Source: Candidatus Aenigmatarchaeota archaeon (GTDB lineage: Archaea; Aenigmatarchaeota; Aenigmatarchaeia; GW2011-AR5). Taken from it: 64,000 nt of DNA. The first letter of the stretch is position 1; each line of letters starts with the position of its first letter. The notes under the pieces are model-generated. The model ran no database searches and was not told where the DNA came from. It worked only from the letters and a program-made list of their open reading frames with translations. The translations under genes were made by a program, and so were the position numbers. The stretch is from contig JACPDL010000003.1 in the NCBI GenBank assembly GCA_016184005.1, positions 1 through 64,000 of the forward strand. The letters run 5' to 3'. Below are positions 40,710 to 48,986 of the stretch, in pieces.

Positions 40710-41692
40710 GCAACATCAGCCTCGTTTGTCCTCCATCTCTGCTTAAAATCAGCTTCTTCTGCTTTTATGCCTTTCTGATCGCTGGCAAAAGCAAGCATAC
40801 CGGCAACAGCTATCATAGCCCCGTTGTCGCCACTGAACTCTTTAGGGCACCCGTAAAACTTCGCGCCGCGCTCATTGCACATCATCCCGAGCATTTCATT
40901 CAATCGCTGCGAAGCTGCAACGCCGCCTGTAAGCAATACTTCCTCTTTTCCCGTATGCGCCAGTGCGCGCTCCGTAACCTCCGTGAGCATCGCATAGCAT
41001 GTTTCCTGAAAAGAGAAGCAAAGATCATCAAGCGCCGCGCCTTTCTTGAATCTCTGCAGCGCTGATGTCATGATGCCAGAGAATGAGAGGTCCATTCCCT
41101 TGACAACGTACGGCAGTTCGATGTAGTTCTTGCCTTGCTTGGCCAGGTTCTCCATTACAGGGCCGCCCGGATAACTGCCATCAGTCTCGCGTATGAACGT
41201 ATCAATTGCATTGCCAATGGAAATATCCTGCGTCTCGCCAAAAACCCTGTAATGTTTAGCCGCATACGCAATGACCTGCGTGTTCCCGCCTGAGACATAG
41301 AGCGTGACAGGATCGCGGGCGCCGGAAAGCAATTTCCCGATCTCTATGTGGCCGATGCAGTGGTTGACCGGAAGAAGAAGCTTGCTGCATTTATTTGAAA
41401 GCTGCTGCGCAAATTCCAGGCCCGCTTTCAGGCAAGGCGGAAGCCCGGGGCCGGCAGAGTATGCTATGGCATCTATGTTATCAAAAGAAACATCTGATTC
41501 GGACAAGGCTTTCTCCAGAACTTCCTTGGCGACAGTCCTGTGGTGCTCTGCTGCTTCTGAAGGATGGATGCCCCACCCATGCTTCGGCTTGTACACATCC
41601 CTTGCATTTGCGAGTATTTGCATGCCGCTGTCTTTTTCCACAATTCCTATGCCAAGCGTGTGTGCTGTTGATTCGATACCAAGGATTAGCAT
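40697..41692 (-). CDS. kae1: Kae1 / TsaD, t6A tRNA modification
   Basis: 331 residues. MLILGIESTAHTLGIGIV (ASKHA fold start), NHCIGHIEIG (metal-binding His pair), TLYVSGGNTQV, IDTFIRE and LLTGGVAASQRLNEML define Kae1. Kae1 forms the catalytic core of the KEOPS complex and transfers threonylcarbamoyl to A37 of ANN-decoding tRNAs. Unlike many euryarchaea it is not fused to the Bud32 kinase, and no Bud32, Cgi121 or Pcc1 gene is in the window. Confidence 0.93.
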   Translation of the reverse strand: MLILGIESTAHTLGIGIVEKDSGMQILANARDVYKPKHGWGIHPSEAAEHHRTVAKEVLEKALSESDVSFDNIDAIAYSAGPGLPPCLKAGLEFAQQLSNKCSKLLLPVNHCIGHIEIGKLLSGARDPVTLYVSGGNTQVIAYAAKHYRVFGETQDISIGNAIDTFIRETDGSYPGGPVMENLAKQGKNYIELPYVVKGMDLSFSGIMTSALQRFKKGAALDDLCFSFQETCYAMLTEVTERALAHTGKEEVLLTGGVAASQRLNEMLGMMCNERGAKFYGCPKEFSGDNGAMIAVAGMLAFASDQKGIKAEEADFKQRWRTNEADVAWLN

Positions 41693-41725
41693 GGGAGTAA
41701 TTTTATGAGAGCGTATAAAAACAAA

Positions 41726-41959
41726 TCACTCAAGTTTGTCGACTAAAATATCTTCATTTCTGCAATAAGACCTGAGGGCTTCAAGCTCCCCGCCTGTTAG
41801 GGATTTATCCGTTTCTATTTTTCTCCTTATCAGATCTGCCGAAGATCTGTAACCCAGTTCTGCAAGCTCCCTTACAACGGTGTGTTGTATCCACGGCAAT
41901 ACATCATTTGCAATGTTGCCTGGACGATTTTCTGAATATCTGAGAGAATAAACAGCCAT
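41726..41959 (-). CDS. Hypothetical 77-residue protein
   Basis: MAVYSLRYSENRPGNIANDV then helices ending SYCRNEDILVDKLE. Not recognised. Upstream on the same strand lies ATTTATAATC, a TATA-like signal at 25-35 bases. Its stop is 34 bases before the Kae1 start, so it may lead that operon. Confidence 0.5.
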   Translation of the reverse strand: MAVYSLRYSENRPGNIANDVLPWIQHTVVRELAELGYRSSADLIRRKIETDKSLTGGELEALRSYCRNEDILVDKLE

Positions 41960-42071
41960 TTAATCAGAGAATTATCTGACTTGAGATTATAAATAAATTG
42001 AAAACCCGGAAACCCGGGAAAAGTTTTTGCGCAAATCATTTTATGCGCTTTCACCAATTTCAGCTAAAAGC

Positions 42072-42104
42072 TTATTTCTTCTTAGCTTTTCTTTTCTTTG
42101 CCAT
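42072..42104 (-). CDS. Micro-ORF MAKKRKAKKK with Shine-Dalgarno
   Basis: Ten codons plus stop, all Lys/Arg/Ala after Met. GAGGTGA lies 7 bases before the ATG, a strong Shine-Dalgarno. A second micro-ORF with the same GAGGTGAAA leader occurs at 59085. Very basic, as in nucleic-acid-binding tails; real or coincidence cannot be settled here. Confidence 0.4.
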   Translation of the reverse strand: MAKKRKAKKK

Positions 42105-42149
42105 TTCTTTTCACCTCATAGCTTTGCAGCCAGATGAACATAAGTTGGG

Positions 42150-42183
42150 CTAGCTGATGAACTGTAAAACAGAATTCAGCTAG
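42150..42183. other. Stem-loop CTAGCTGA/TCAGCTAG
   Basis: CTAGCTGA and TCAGCTAG pair, with CTGT/ACAG inside. It lies in the 290-base divergent gap between the hypothetical gene at 41726 and the gene at 42288, near TTTATATA at 42214-42221, which is probably the promoter of the latter. Otherwise the gap holds only the micro-ORF. Confidence 0.4.
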
Positions 42184-42287
42184 AATTCACCTTTAATATA
42201 TTGTGTAGGTTAATTTATATACATTTCGCTTTTCAGAATCTTGTTGTAGTGGAAATTTCATTAATAATTTTAGAAGAAATAATTTTT

Positions 42288-42653
42288 ATGCCAACAGCAG
42301 GTCAGCTTGGACTTAGAAAAGGTGATGTTGTCCGTCTCGCTACAGTCTACAAAGAATTTGCCGCTTCAGATTTAGCAGGTAATCCGTATTCTGTCAGAAG
42401 ACTGATGGGCCTTGACATGACCGGAGGGCCAAGGGTTGAAGTCATAGAAACTCATGTTCGTCATCCAAGCGCTAAAGGATTCTATACTAGAGTTATGTAT
42501 ATTCTCAAAAAGCGCAGCTTTTTGGAATCTCGGAGAAGCTTCGCTTCTCCCAAGATAGATGACGACCCATATTCAGGAACATTATCAGAAGAGTTGGGAT
42601 ATATCTGGGAAAGGTTTGAAGGTTTCGTGGGACCTGTAGAAAGATTAAAGTGA
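42288..42653 (+). CDS. Hypothetical protein carrying an in-frame hairpin-array insertion
   Basis: 121 residues from ATG 42288; a GTG at 42249, correctly spaced from TTTATATA, would add 13 residues. GQLGLRKGDVVRLATVYKEF and LDMTGGPRVEVIETHVRHP look like a small beta-barrel. Residues LKKRSFLESRRSFASPKI are encoded by a hairpin array (42498-42557) and split the domain from its C-terminal half DDDPYSGTLSEELGYIWERF. The insert is a multiple of three. Family not recognised. Convergent with S27ae. Confidence 0.6.
   Translation: MPTAGQLGLRKGDVVRLATVYKEFAASDLAGNPYSVRRLMGLDMTGGPRVEVIETHVRHPSAKGFYTRVMYILKKRSFLESRRSFASPKIDDDPYSGTLSEELGYIWERFEGFVGPVERLK
42498..42557. repeat. Two-hairpin array inserted in frame in a coding region
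   Basis: TATATTCT, CAAAAAGC-gca-GCTTTTTG, GAATCTC, GGAGAAGC-ttc-GCTTCTCC, CAAGAT. This is the reverse complement of the array inside the 1859 gene and shares its ends. Confidence 0.88.
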
Positions 42654-42654
42654 C

Positions 42655-42912
42655 TTATTTCTCCATTTCGCTGTAGAAGCAGCGTCCGCAATATTTCCTG
42701 TTCTTGTATCTGGCAAGGAATATGCCTGCGCCGCAGCGCGGACATTCTTCGTTTTTGCGCGTGACTTTTTCGCCTTCAATCTTGTAAAGTTTCCACACCT
42801 GGACTTTCTTGTGCTTCTTCTTCGACTTGGGCCTCTCTTTCTGCGATTTCTTCTCCTTCTTCTTCTCTTCCTTTACAGGTGCTGCCGCTTCTTTTTCTGG
42901 TGGTCTGGCCAT
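42655..42912 (-). CDS. rps27ae: 30S ribosomal protein S27ae
   Basis: 85 residues. The C-terminal half VWKLYKIEGEKVTRKNEECP, CGAGIFL and YCGRCFYSE holds the four-Cys zinc ribbon of S27ae (C-x2-C, C-x2-C). The first 35 residues are a Lys/Glu-rich extension (EEKKKEKKSQKERPKSKKKH) not found in most archaea. Follows S24e by 6 bases in the same operon. Confidence 0.9.
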   Translation of the reverse strand: MARPPEKEAAAPVKEEKKKEKKSQKERPKSKKKHKKVQVWKLYKIEGEKVTRKNEECPRCGAGIFLARYKNRKYCGRCFYSEMEK

Positions 42913-42918
42913 TAATTA

Positions 42919-43224
42919 TCACTCTTGCTTTTCCTCTTTCTTTTCTTGCTTCGTTTCCTGCCCCTTTTTCTCTTCTTTTGCCGCTTCTTTCTTGACAATC
43001 TTTTCTTCCCACACAAAGACCTTAGCGCGGGATTTAGGCAAACCCGTTTCAGTGAAGATGTGCTTTATTTCAACCTTGTCCGCATCCGTCTTGAGCTCTT
43101 TTGATATCCACTGCTGCAGCGCATCCTTTCTGGGTGAAGCTTCGCTTTCGTGTTCTATTTCTGCAGCAATCTCTTTCCTCTTCAAGAAAGGATTATGCTT
43201 GTCTGACAGAATATTGACTTTCAT
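42919..43224 (-). CDS. rps24e: 30S ribosomal protein S24e
   Basis: 101 residues. MKVNILSDKHNPFLKRKEI and VEIKHIFTETGLPKSRAKVF are the S24e signature. The C-terminal Lys/Glu-rich tail (KKEAAKEEKKGQETKQEKKE) is longer than usual. Second gene block of the rpoE-spt4-S24e-S27ae operon, separated from spt4 by a hairpin array. Confidence 0.92.
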   Translation of the reverse strand: MKVNILSDKHNPFLKRKEIAAEIEHESEASPRKDALQQWISKELKTDADKVEIKHIFTETGLPKSRAKVFVWEEKIVKKEAAKEEKKGQETKQEKKEEKQE

Positions 43225-43283
43225 TTTTAAACCTCAATCCAGATTTCACATTTTCCTCTTAACAATCCTCTTGCAGATGCGAT

Positions 43284-43398
43284 CATCTTGGGAGAAGCTT
43301 CGCTTCTCCGAGATCTTCGGAGAAACTGAGTTTCTCCGAGATTCCGAAATCCTTTGGATTTCGAGAATTCCAAAAAGCTGCGCTTTTTGAGAATATTG
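43284..43398. repeat. Four-hairpin array within the rpoE-ribosomal operon
   Basis: ATCTTGG, GGAGAAGC-ttc-GCTTCTCC, CGGAGAAAC-tga-GTTTCTCCG, CGAAATCC-ttt-GGATTTCG, CAAAAAGC-tgc-GCTTTTTG, AGAATATTG. Linkers GAGATCTT, AGATTC and AGAATTC. It fills the gap between spt4 and rps24e, so it will be transcribed in the operon mRNA. Confidence 0.9.
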
Positions 43399-43421
43399 TC
43401 TGCCAGCAGGATATCTCATTT

Positions 43422-43601
43422 CTAAACCCTTATGGCATATTTGCCCGGGGCTGTTATCCCCAGCCTTTTTGCTATCTCTGACTCTGTGTCGAATATAATA
43501 ACGACTCCCTGAAAGCTTGTTGTCGTGTCGTTTGTCTTGCAGACAGGGCACTGCGTCTTCTCGACAATCCTTTTGCAGTTCCTGCACGCTCTTCTTGCCA
43601 T
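43422..43601 (-). CDS. spt4: Transcription elongation factor Spt4 (RpoE'')
   Basis: 59 residues from MARRACRNCKRIVE. CRNC and CPVC zinc ribbon, then SFQGVVIIFDTESEIAKRLG and PGKYAIRV, matching archaeal Spt4. Works with Spt5 to keep RNA polymerase processive. Starts 4 bases after the rpoE' stop. Confidence 0.92.
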   Translation of the reverse strand: MARRACRNCKRIVEKTQCPVCKTNDTTTSFQGVVIIFDTESEIAKRLGITAPGKYAIRV

Positions 43602-43605
43602 CTTA

Positions 43606-44148
43606 TCACTTCTTCTTTTTGCTTCTTTCAATCCAGTCAAGCGAGCCCATGCAAGGCTGGCGCATCGTGAGCGATATTTTGTTCCTGCCTTTCCCAAGCG
43701 AAACAGCTACAACACGGGCGCGCACGACATCGCCTTCCTTCAGGCGATAGTTATTCTTTTTGCCGGTGAATATAGCATTCTTTGCATCGTAAGCGATCTT
43801 GTCGTCCATCACCTGCGAAACATGCACAAGCGCATCCAGAGGCCCTATCCTCGTGAACGCGCCGAATTCTGTGATATCAACAACCTCGCCGACAACAACT
43901 TCGTTCATCTCTGGCATGTAGACCATTGCTTTGAATTCTGCGGGATAGAATATTGCCCCGTCTTCAGGGACTATTTTTCCCTCGCCTATGCTGGTGACTT
44001 CTGTCACGGCAAGGAAAACCCCAAGATCCGGATTGATCTTGCCCTCAAGGTTTTCCTGAAGGCTTTCTTTAACTGAATCTTCTACATTCAGATCAAACTT
44101 TGTGGGGTGCACTCGCACTTCGTCTCGTATTGCCAGGATTTTGAACAA
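43606..44148 (-). CDS. rpoE1: RNA polymerase subunit E' (Rpo7)
   Basis: 180 residues. N-terminal RNP-like domain (MFKILAIRDEVRVHPTKFDL) and C-terminal S1/OB domain (GEVVDITEFGAFTRIGPLDA; KISLTMRQPCMG). Forms the stalk with Rpo4; binds nascent RNA. First gene of the operon with spt4, rps24e and rps27ae. Confidence 0.93.
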   Translation of the reverse strand: MFKILAIRDEVRVHPTKFDLNVEDSVKESLQENLEGKINPDLGVFLAVTEVTSIGEGKIVPEDGAIFYPAEFKAMVYMPEMNEVVVGEVVDITEFGAFTRIGPLDALVHVSQVMDDKIAYDAKNAIFTGKKNNYRLKEGDVVRARVVAVSLGKGRNKISLTMRQPCMGSLDWIERSKKKK

Positions 44149-44271
44149 AATTTATCATCCCATTCTCCAGAGTAATTGATCAATGTCAGCTTTAGTTTTC
44201 AGAGTGAGGAATTTAAATCTATCTTTTATGGGTTCTGTTAACTTAGTAGGTATTGCCCTTCAGAATTTAAA

Positions 44272-46230
44272 TTAGATTAAGGTCAGCAAAAGAGGCGCAA
44301 TGACTATTGAGAGCGTGTTCATTGTCTTGATGAGCGAGTTTATTGCAGGGCCGCACGTGTCCTTGCACGGGTCCCCGACTGTGTCGCCCACGACTGCAGC
44401 TTTGTGGGCATCGCTTCCCTTGCCGCCGAGGTGTCCTGACTCTATGTATTTCTTTGCGTTGTCCCATGCGCCTCCTGCGTTGGCGAGCATCAGTGCGAGC
44501 AGCAGGCCCGATGCAACGGAGCCTGCAAGCATAGCGCCCAATGCTTCCGCGCCGAGCAGCAGGCCGACAAGAACAGGCCCAAGCACTGCTATCAATCCGG
44601 GCATAGCAAGTTCGCGCAATGCCGCCTGCGTGCTTATGTCAACTGCCTTTGCATAGTCTGGTTGCGCTTTGCCTGACATTATGCCCCTGATTTCCTTGAA
44701 CTGCCTGCGCACTTCCTTGACTATAAGATGCGCAGCCTTGCCGACAGCCCGCATGAGATATGCTGAAAACAGGAATGGAATTGCAGCGCCTATAAGCAAT
44801 CCAACAAGGACTGCGGGTTTTGTTATATCGATGCTTATCAAGCCGGAGGCTTCAGTGAAGGCGGCTAATAGTGCTAAAGCCGAAAGCGCAGCAGAAGCAA
44901 TTGCTATTCCCTTTGTCGTTGCCTTCGTTGTGTTGCCTACAGCATCCAGCGCGTCCGTGACTTTTCTTGTGCCGGGCCCGAGCTTTGCCATTTCTGCAAT
45001 GCCGCCCGCATTGTCAGTGATCGGGCCAAAAGTATCAATTGTCATGATTATTCCAGTTATTGAGAGAAGTCCCATTACCGACAGCGCTATGCCATACACG
45101 CCTGCAAACGAATAGGAAGCAATGACAGCAAGTGAAATCACTACCACAGGCAATATCGTGCTCTTCATGCCCGCCGCCAGCCCCGCTATGACATTTGTTG
45201 CAGCTCCAGTCTCGCTGCTTAACGCTATTTCTTGTACAGGTTTTTTCTCCTTGGAGGTGTAGTATTCAGTGATTTGTGAAATGAGAACTGCAGCAATCAG
45301 CCCGGATAGAACTGAAAGAAACGCGCTTGTGCTGTTCATAAACATTACTGAAATCGCATAGGATCCTATTGCAGCCAGCAGGGCGGAAACAATGAGGCCC
45401 CTGTTCAATGCAGGCCAGATTTCTTTTTCCTTCTTCGCGCGGACAGCGAATATTCCTATTACCGATGCAATTATCCCTACAACAGCAACGAGCAAGGGGA
45501 ATATAACGCCATCAAACCCGAGGCCTGCTCCAAGTATCATGGCAGCAATTATTGTGACTACATAGGATTCGAAGAGGTCCGCACCCATTCCAGCACAGTC
45601 ACCTACGTTATCGCCAACGTTATCTGCGATAACTGCCGGATTGCGCGGGTCGTCTTCAGGAATGCCTTTCTCCAGTTTGCCAACAAGGTCCGCACCCACG
45701 TCAGCCGCCTTTGTATATATGCCGCCGCCTACCCGGGCAAACAAAGAGATCAGCGAAGCGCCAAACGCAAAGCCAACGATCAGCTTAGGGTCGCCGTAAA
45801 CTGCGAATAATGCCGTGACACCAAGAAGGCCAAGGCCCACGATTGCAAATCCGTTCACTGCGCCTGCGCGAAGCGCAACAGACATCGCGCTGCTGAGGCC
45901 TTTTTCAGCAGCCTTTGCTGTGCGCGCATTTGACTTGACGGCAACTATCATGCCTATATATCCAGCCAATGCGGAAAGAACCGCGCCAAAGACAAAAGAC
46001 AGAGCAGTAATTGTTCCAAACACAAAATAAAGCAGAACGGCAAGCAATGCCGCAAATATGGAAACAGTCCTGTACTGCCTGTTGAGATAAGCCTTGGCGC
46101 CCTGCTGTATGACGGCAGATATATGCCTCATCTTTTCATTGCCTTGGTCTTTCCTCAGGGTTGAGTAAGCAAGAACGAACGCAAAGAGCAGTGAGAACAG
46201 GCCTGCGGCCGTTATCAGTTCAAATATCAT
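44272..46230 (-). CDS. hppA: Membrane-bound proton-pumping pyrophosphatase, K+-independent
   Basis: 652 residues, about 16 membrane helices. DVGADLVGKLEKGIPEDDPR and ADNVGDNVGDCAGMGADLFE are the pyrophosphate-binding motifs. GNTTKATTKG has Lys where K+-dependent enzymes have Ala, placing this in the K+-independent H+-pump class. C-terminal GDTVGDPCKDTCGPAIN is intact. Converts PPi energy into a proton gradient, a cheap energy source for a small genome. Confidence 0.94.
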   Translation of the reverse strand: MIFELITAAGLFSLLFAFVLAYSTLRKDQGNEKMRHISAVIQQGAKAYLNRQYRTVSIFAALLAVLLYFVFGTITALSFVFGAVLSALAGYIGMIVAVKSNARTAKAAEKGLSSAMSVALRAGAVNGFAIVGLGLLGVTALFAVYGDPKLIVGFAFGASLISLFARVGGGIYTKAADVGADLVGKLEKGIPEDDPRNPAVIADNVGDNVGDCAGMGADLFESYVVTIIAAMILGAGLGFDGVIFPLLVAVVGIIASVIGIFAVRAKKEKEIWPALNRGLIVSALLAAIGSYAISVMFMNSTSAFLSVLSGLIAAVLISQITEYYTSKEKKPVQEIALSSETGAATNVIAGLAAGMKSTILPVVVISLAVIASYSFAGVYGIALSVMGLLSITGIIMTIDTFGPITDNAGGIAEMAKLGPGTRKVTDALDAVGNTTKATTKGIAIASAALSALALLAAFTEASGLISIDITKPAVLVGLLIGAAIPFLFSAYLMRAVGKAAHLIVKEVRRQFKEIRGIMSGKAQPDYAKAVDISTQAALRELAMPGLIAVLGPVLVGLLLGAEALGAMLAGSVASGLLLALMLANAGGAWDNAKKYIESGHLGGKGSDAHKAAVVGDTVGDPCKDTCGPAINSLIKTMNTLSIVIAPLLLTLI

Positions 46231-46248
46231 CTATTTTGCACACACCCA

Positions 46249-46294
46249 ATAAGTCGAGAACCTAGGTTCTCTTCCTTATCAACCTTCTCTCCTA
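46249..46294. repeat. AATAAGTCGAGAACC repeat, copy 3 (minimal)
   Basis: AATAAGTCGAGAACCTAGGTTCTC encloses a perfect 16-base palindrome GAGAACCTAGGTTCTC, then TTCCTTATCAACC and TTCTCTCCTA. Shortest of the three copies, so probably closest to the basic unit. Lies between hppA and the PIN gene and touches the PIN stop. Confidence 0.7.
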
Positions 46295-46648
46295 TTCTTC
46301 AGTCAGGAGTTTCCATTGCCTTAATCGGATTATTTTGATATTATGCCTTTTTAAGCTTTGTATAAGTATCCTGTCGTTTGTGGCAACAGGGCAGTTATTT
46401 TTCACTGCATAGTCCAGAATCGCGCTGTCCGGATTTCCTTCCGCACTGACTACCTTCACGTTGTTTTCAGCCAACCCAAGCGCTACTTTCGCATGAACAG
46501 CCGGCTTGCCTTTTCCTTTTGCAATCTTTTTGAGCTCCTTGATGCATTGCACCGTCGTCAGAAATTCATGCCCTTTGAGCCTGCTGTATATATCAACCTT
46601 ATGCTGCGCAGGGAGCATGAGAAAATTAGTATCGAGAAGCAGTTTCAT
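46292..46648 (-). CDS. PIN-domain protein (Fcf1/VapC9-like)
   Basis: 118 residues. MKLLLDTNFLMLP, TTVQCIKELKK, DSAILDYAV and VATNDRIL give the four acidic PIN positions. The archaeal single-domain type resembles the rRNA-processing Fcf1/Nob1 group more than toxins. Overlaps the upstream CYTH gene by 4 bases, so co-transcribed and lacking an antitoxin partner. Confidence 0.8.
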   Translation of the reverse strand: MKLLLDTNFLMLPAQHKVDIYSRLKGHEFLTTVQCIKELKKIAKGKGKPAVHAKVALGLAENNVKVVSAEGNPDSAILDYAVKNNCPVATNDRILIQSLKRHNIKIIRLRQWKLLTEE

Positions 46649-47160
46649 TTCACCACTCTCCTGTAACCGAATTTTTCCAGATCATCTTTTATATCCCCGA
46701 ATGACTTGCCGCAAAGCATGCCGCCGGCGATGAATTCTTCCTGCGTGACTTCAGCAAGGCAGAAATCCGGCATTTTGAATGCGTTCTTTTCTTCCTCTGA
46801 ATCAAATTCGAAATCCACAAGGACAAGCCCGCTCAAGCTGCCCTGGAAAACATCTATCTCGGCCTTTTTTCCTTTGTGAGAATATTCATACCTTATTTTG
46901 CGGACTTTCTTGCCGTCCAGGGCCGCAAGCGCAGCAAATTCTTCTTCTGTGAGAAATATATTCTGCTCTTCGAAAACAGACGTATCATTGTCTTTCAAAG
47001 GAACTTTCTTTGTTATAATGAATTTATCTCCATTCTTTCTAATCCGCATTTTCGGGTGCGCATCTGATTTTGGAATGTAAATGTCTATAATTTCTTTTGA
47101 CTTGCAGCTGCCCAAATCCGGCAAATGTCTGACAAGAAATGTCCTTTCGACTTCTTTCAT
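46645..47160 (-). CDS. CYTH-domain (triphosphate tunnel) protein
   Basis: 171 residues. MKEVERTFLV gives the ExExx(K) N-terminal motif; KMRIRKNGDKFIITKK, EEQNIFLTEEEF, YEYSHKGKKAEIDVFQG and LVLVDFEFDSEEE build the eight-stranded tunnel of CYTH phosphatases / thiamine-triphosphatase or class IV adenylate cyclases. Substrate unknown; archaeal members may cleave inorganic triphosphate. Confidence 0.8.
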   Translation of the reverse strand: MKEVERTFLVRHLPDLGSCKSKEIIDIYIPKSDAHPKMRIRKNGDKFIITKKVPLKDNDTSVFEEQNIFLTEEEFAALAALDGKKVRKIRYEYSHKGKKAEIDVFQGSLSGLVLVDFEFDSEEEKNAFKMPDFCLAEVTQEEFIAGGMLCGKSFGDIKDDLEKFGYRRVVK

Positions 47161-47184
47161 AATTCGTGTTTGTGTGGAAAACTC

Positions 47185-47487
47185 TTAAAATGAATATCTG
47201 CCAAATAATGAATGTCTACCCGTTTTTTCTGCTGCTATTGCCAAGGCTTGCTTGACTGTTGCATGTGCTTCGCTATTTCTTGCCTGTGGAGAAAAAGACA
47301 TTTCTTGCCCATTCAAAGTTTCCCAGTGTGCAGCAGTGGCATAATTCGGATTTGCTGAAATTCTTTCTGCAAGGCTTGGCCCATGCCTTTTACCTGTCAG
47401 TGCTGAAGTTTTGTATCGCCGTGCTGCATATTGCACTGGTTCTGCAACTAAACCTTCATGCCCAAAATAAAAGGTGTCTCTGGCCAT
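47185..47487 (-). CDS. Hypothetical 100-residue protein
   Basis: MARDTFYFGHEGLVAEPVQY, Ala-rich middle (ALTGKRHGPSLAERIS), C-terminal TGRHSLFGRYSF. Not recognised. 24 bases separate its stop from the CYTH start on the same strand. Confidence 0.45.
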   Translation of the reverse strand: MARDTFYFGHEGLVAEPVQYAARRYKTSALTGKRHGPSLAERISANPNYATAAHWETLNGQEMSFSPQARNSEAHATVKQALAIAAEKTGRHSLFGRYSF

Positions 47488-47638
47488 ACAAATCCTGGTT
47501 CTATTTCCGCATTGAATTATTTAAGCTATGGATAAACCCTGAAGAAAGACATCTGTAATTGTTTTGTAATTGGATTGTAAATAAGAAAAATAAAATAAGA
47601 ATGTCAAATTTACTCTTGGTTTTCTCTGGTTTCAAAGT

Positions 47639-48046
47639 TTACTCTTTGTCTTCGTCTGAAGATTCTGATTCCGATTCCCAAGAAGACTCTTCCTTCTCTT
47701 CCTTTTCTTCCTTCTCTTCTTTTTCTTCGGACGAGTCCTCGCTTTCTTCTTTCGACTCGGAGCTGCCGACCTTTTCACCAATGGCGAACTTGTTTGCAAC
47801 TTCTTTTATTCTTATTCTGCACTCTTCGCCTTTCTTTGCGCCGTGGACAAAGATGATGAAATTCTCTATTTTTGTTATTCCATCGCCTTTTGCACCGACA
47901 TCGGTGATCTTTACGTCGTACTCTTCGCCTAACTTTACTGGCTTAGGTTTGTCAAAACTGTCTCTTCTTCCAAAACCTCCGCCTCCGCCGCCTCCGCGGC
48001 CGAAACCTCCAGATCCGCCACCATTTCTATCTCTTCTTCCGTACAT
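47639..48046 (-). CDS. TRAM-domain RNA-binding protein
   Basis: 135 residues. Gly/Arg-rich N-terminus (GGGSGGFGRGGGGGGGFGRR), TRAM core (KLGEEYDVKITDVGAKGDGI; FVHGAKKGEECRIRIKEVAN), then a long Ser/Glu acidic tail. Stand-alone TRAM proteins act as RNA chaperones in archaea. Both the RGG-type head and the acidic tail are unusual extras. Confidence 0.85.
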   Translation of the reverse strand: MYGRRDRNGGGSGGFGRGGGGGGGFGRRDSFDKPKPVKLGEEYDVKITDVGAKGDGITKIENFIIFVHGAKKGEECRIRIKEVANKFAIGEKVGSSESKEESEDSSEEKEEKEEKEEKEESSWESESESSDEDKE

Positions 48047-48192
48047 TTACACGCACTCCTTTATTCATTTTTAGCTGTTTTCCAGCTTCGGCTAGTAAGC
48101 AGTTGAATGAAGACCTAGCAGAACTAGACCCATCTACCGCCCTAACCTATCTTTATTACCGTACATCAAATATTTAAATAGTTCATAGTAGC

Positions 48193-48906
48193 TCATTCAA
48201 GCACAAATTCCACACGGCGGTTTTCCTTGCCCTTGTTTTCAGCTTTTGTGATTACTATCTTGCCAATTTCTTTCGTGTTCTTCACATGCGTGCCGCCGCA
48301 TGCTTGCGCATCGAAGCCAGTAATATCCACTACGCGCACCTCATGCATTGCATCTGGCAGCGGTTTATGCTGCAGCCTTACTAAATTCTCGATCTTGTTT
48401 GCTTCTTCACGCGGCATTATGAGCCATTTCACATCCATGCCTTTCTTTACTGCCTCATTTGCCTTTTCCTCGTAGCTGTTTATTTTCTCCTTGTCGAAGT
48501 CCTTTAAAGAAAAGTCTATTCTTGCACGATCTATGTATATTTGCTTGCCAGTCACCATCGCATCAGTCTCGTTGAAGATGACACGTGAAAGTATGTGGCA
48601 TGCTGTGTGATAGCGCATCAACGTATAGCGCCTTGACCAGTCTACAGAACAAGACACGATATTCCCGACCGAAAGACCGGCCTTGTCAACCTTGTGCACC
48701 ACCCTGTGTCCTTCTTTTTTTGATGATAAAACAGCATATCCCTTGTCGTTGCAGACCATCCTGCCTTCGTCTGCCGGCTGCCCTCCGCTTTCAGGATAGA
48801 ACGCTGTCCTGTCCAGAGCGATTTCCGTGCCGTCTGCAGACACTTCAGTGACTTCCGCCTGCCAGTCATTCAGGTAGCAATCCAGGTACCAAAGCATTTG
48901 TGTCAT
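48193..48906 (-). CDS. alaX: Alanyl-tRNA editing protein AlaX
   Basis: 237 residues from MTQMLWYLDCY. HTACHILSRVI (the HxxxH zinc site of the editing domain) and CGGTHVKNT (Cys and His ligands) match AlaX. It has an N-terminal AlaRS-like barrel, so AlaX-M type. Hydrolyses Ser- or Gly-tRNA-Ala. A T-rich TATA-like sequence lies upstream. Confidence 0.9.
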   Translation of the reverse strand: MTQMLWYLDCYLNDWQAEVTEVSADGTEIALDRTAFYPESGGQPADEGRMVCNDKGYAVLSSKKEGHRVVHKVDKAGLSVGNIVSCSVDWSRRYTLMRYHTACHILSRVIFNETDAMVTGKQIYIDRARIDFSLKDFDKEKINSYEEKANEAVKKGMDVKWLIMPREEANKIENLVRLQHKPLPDAMHEVRVVDITGFDAQACGGTHVKNTKEIGKIVITKAENKGKENRRVEFVLE

Positions 48907-48986
48907 AGAAATCAAATCTAATTGAATGAATTTAAGCTAAAGAATCGCCGGCAATATTTTTAACCTTTATTATTAGATTGTACAAA

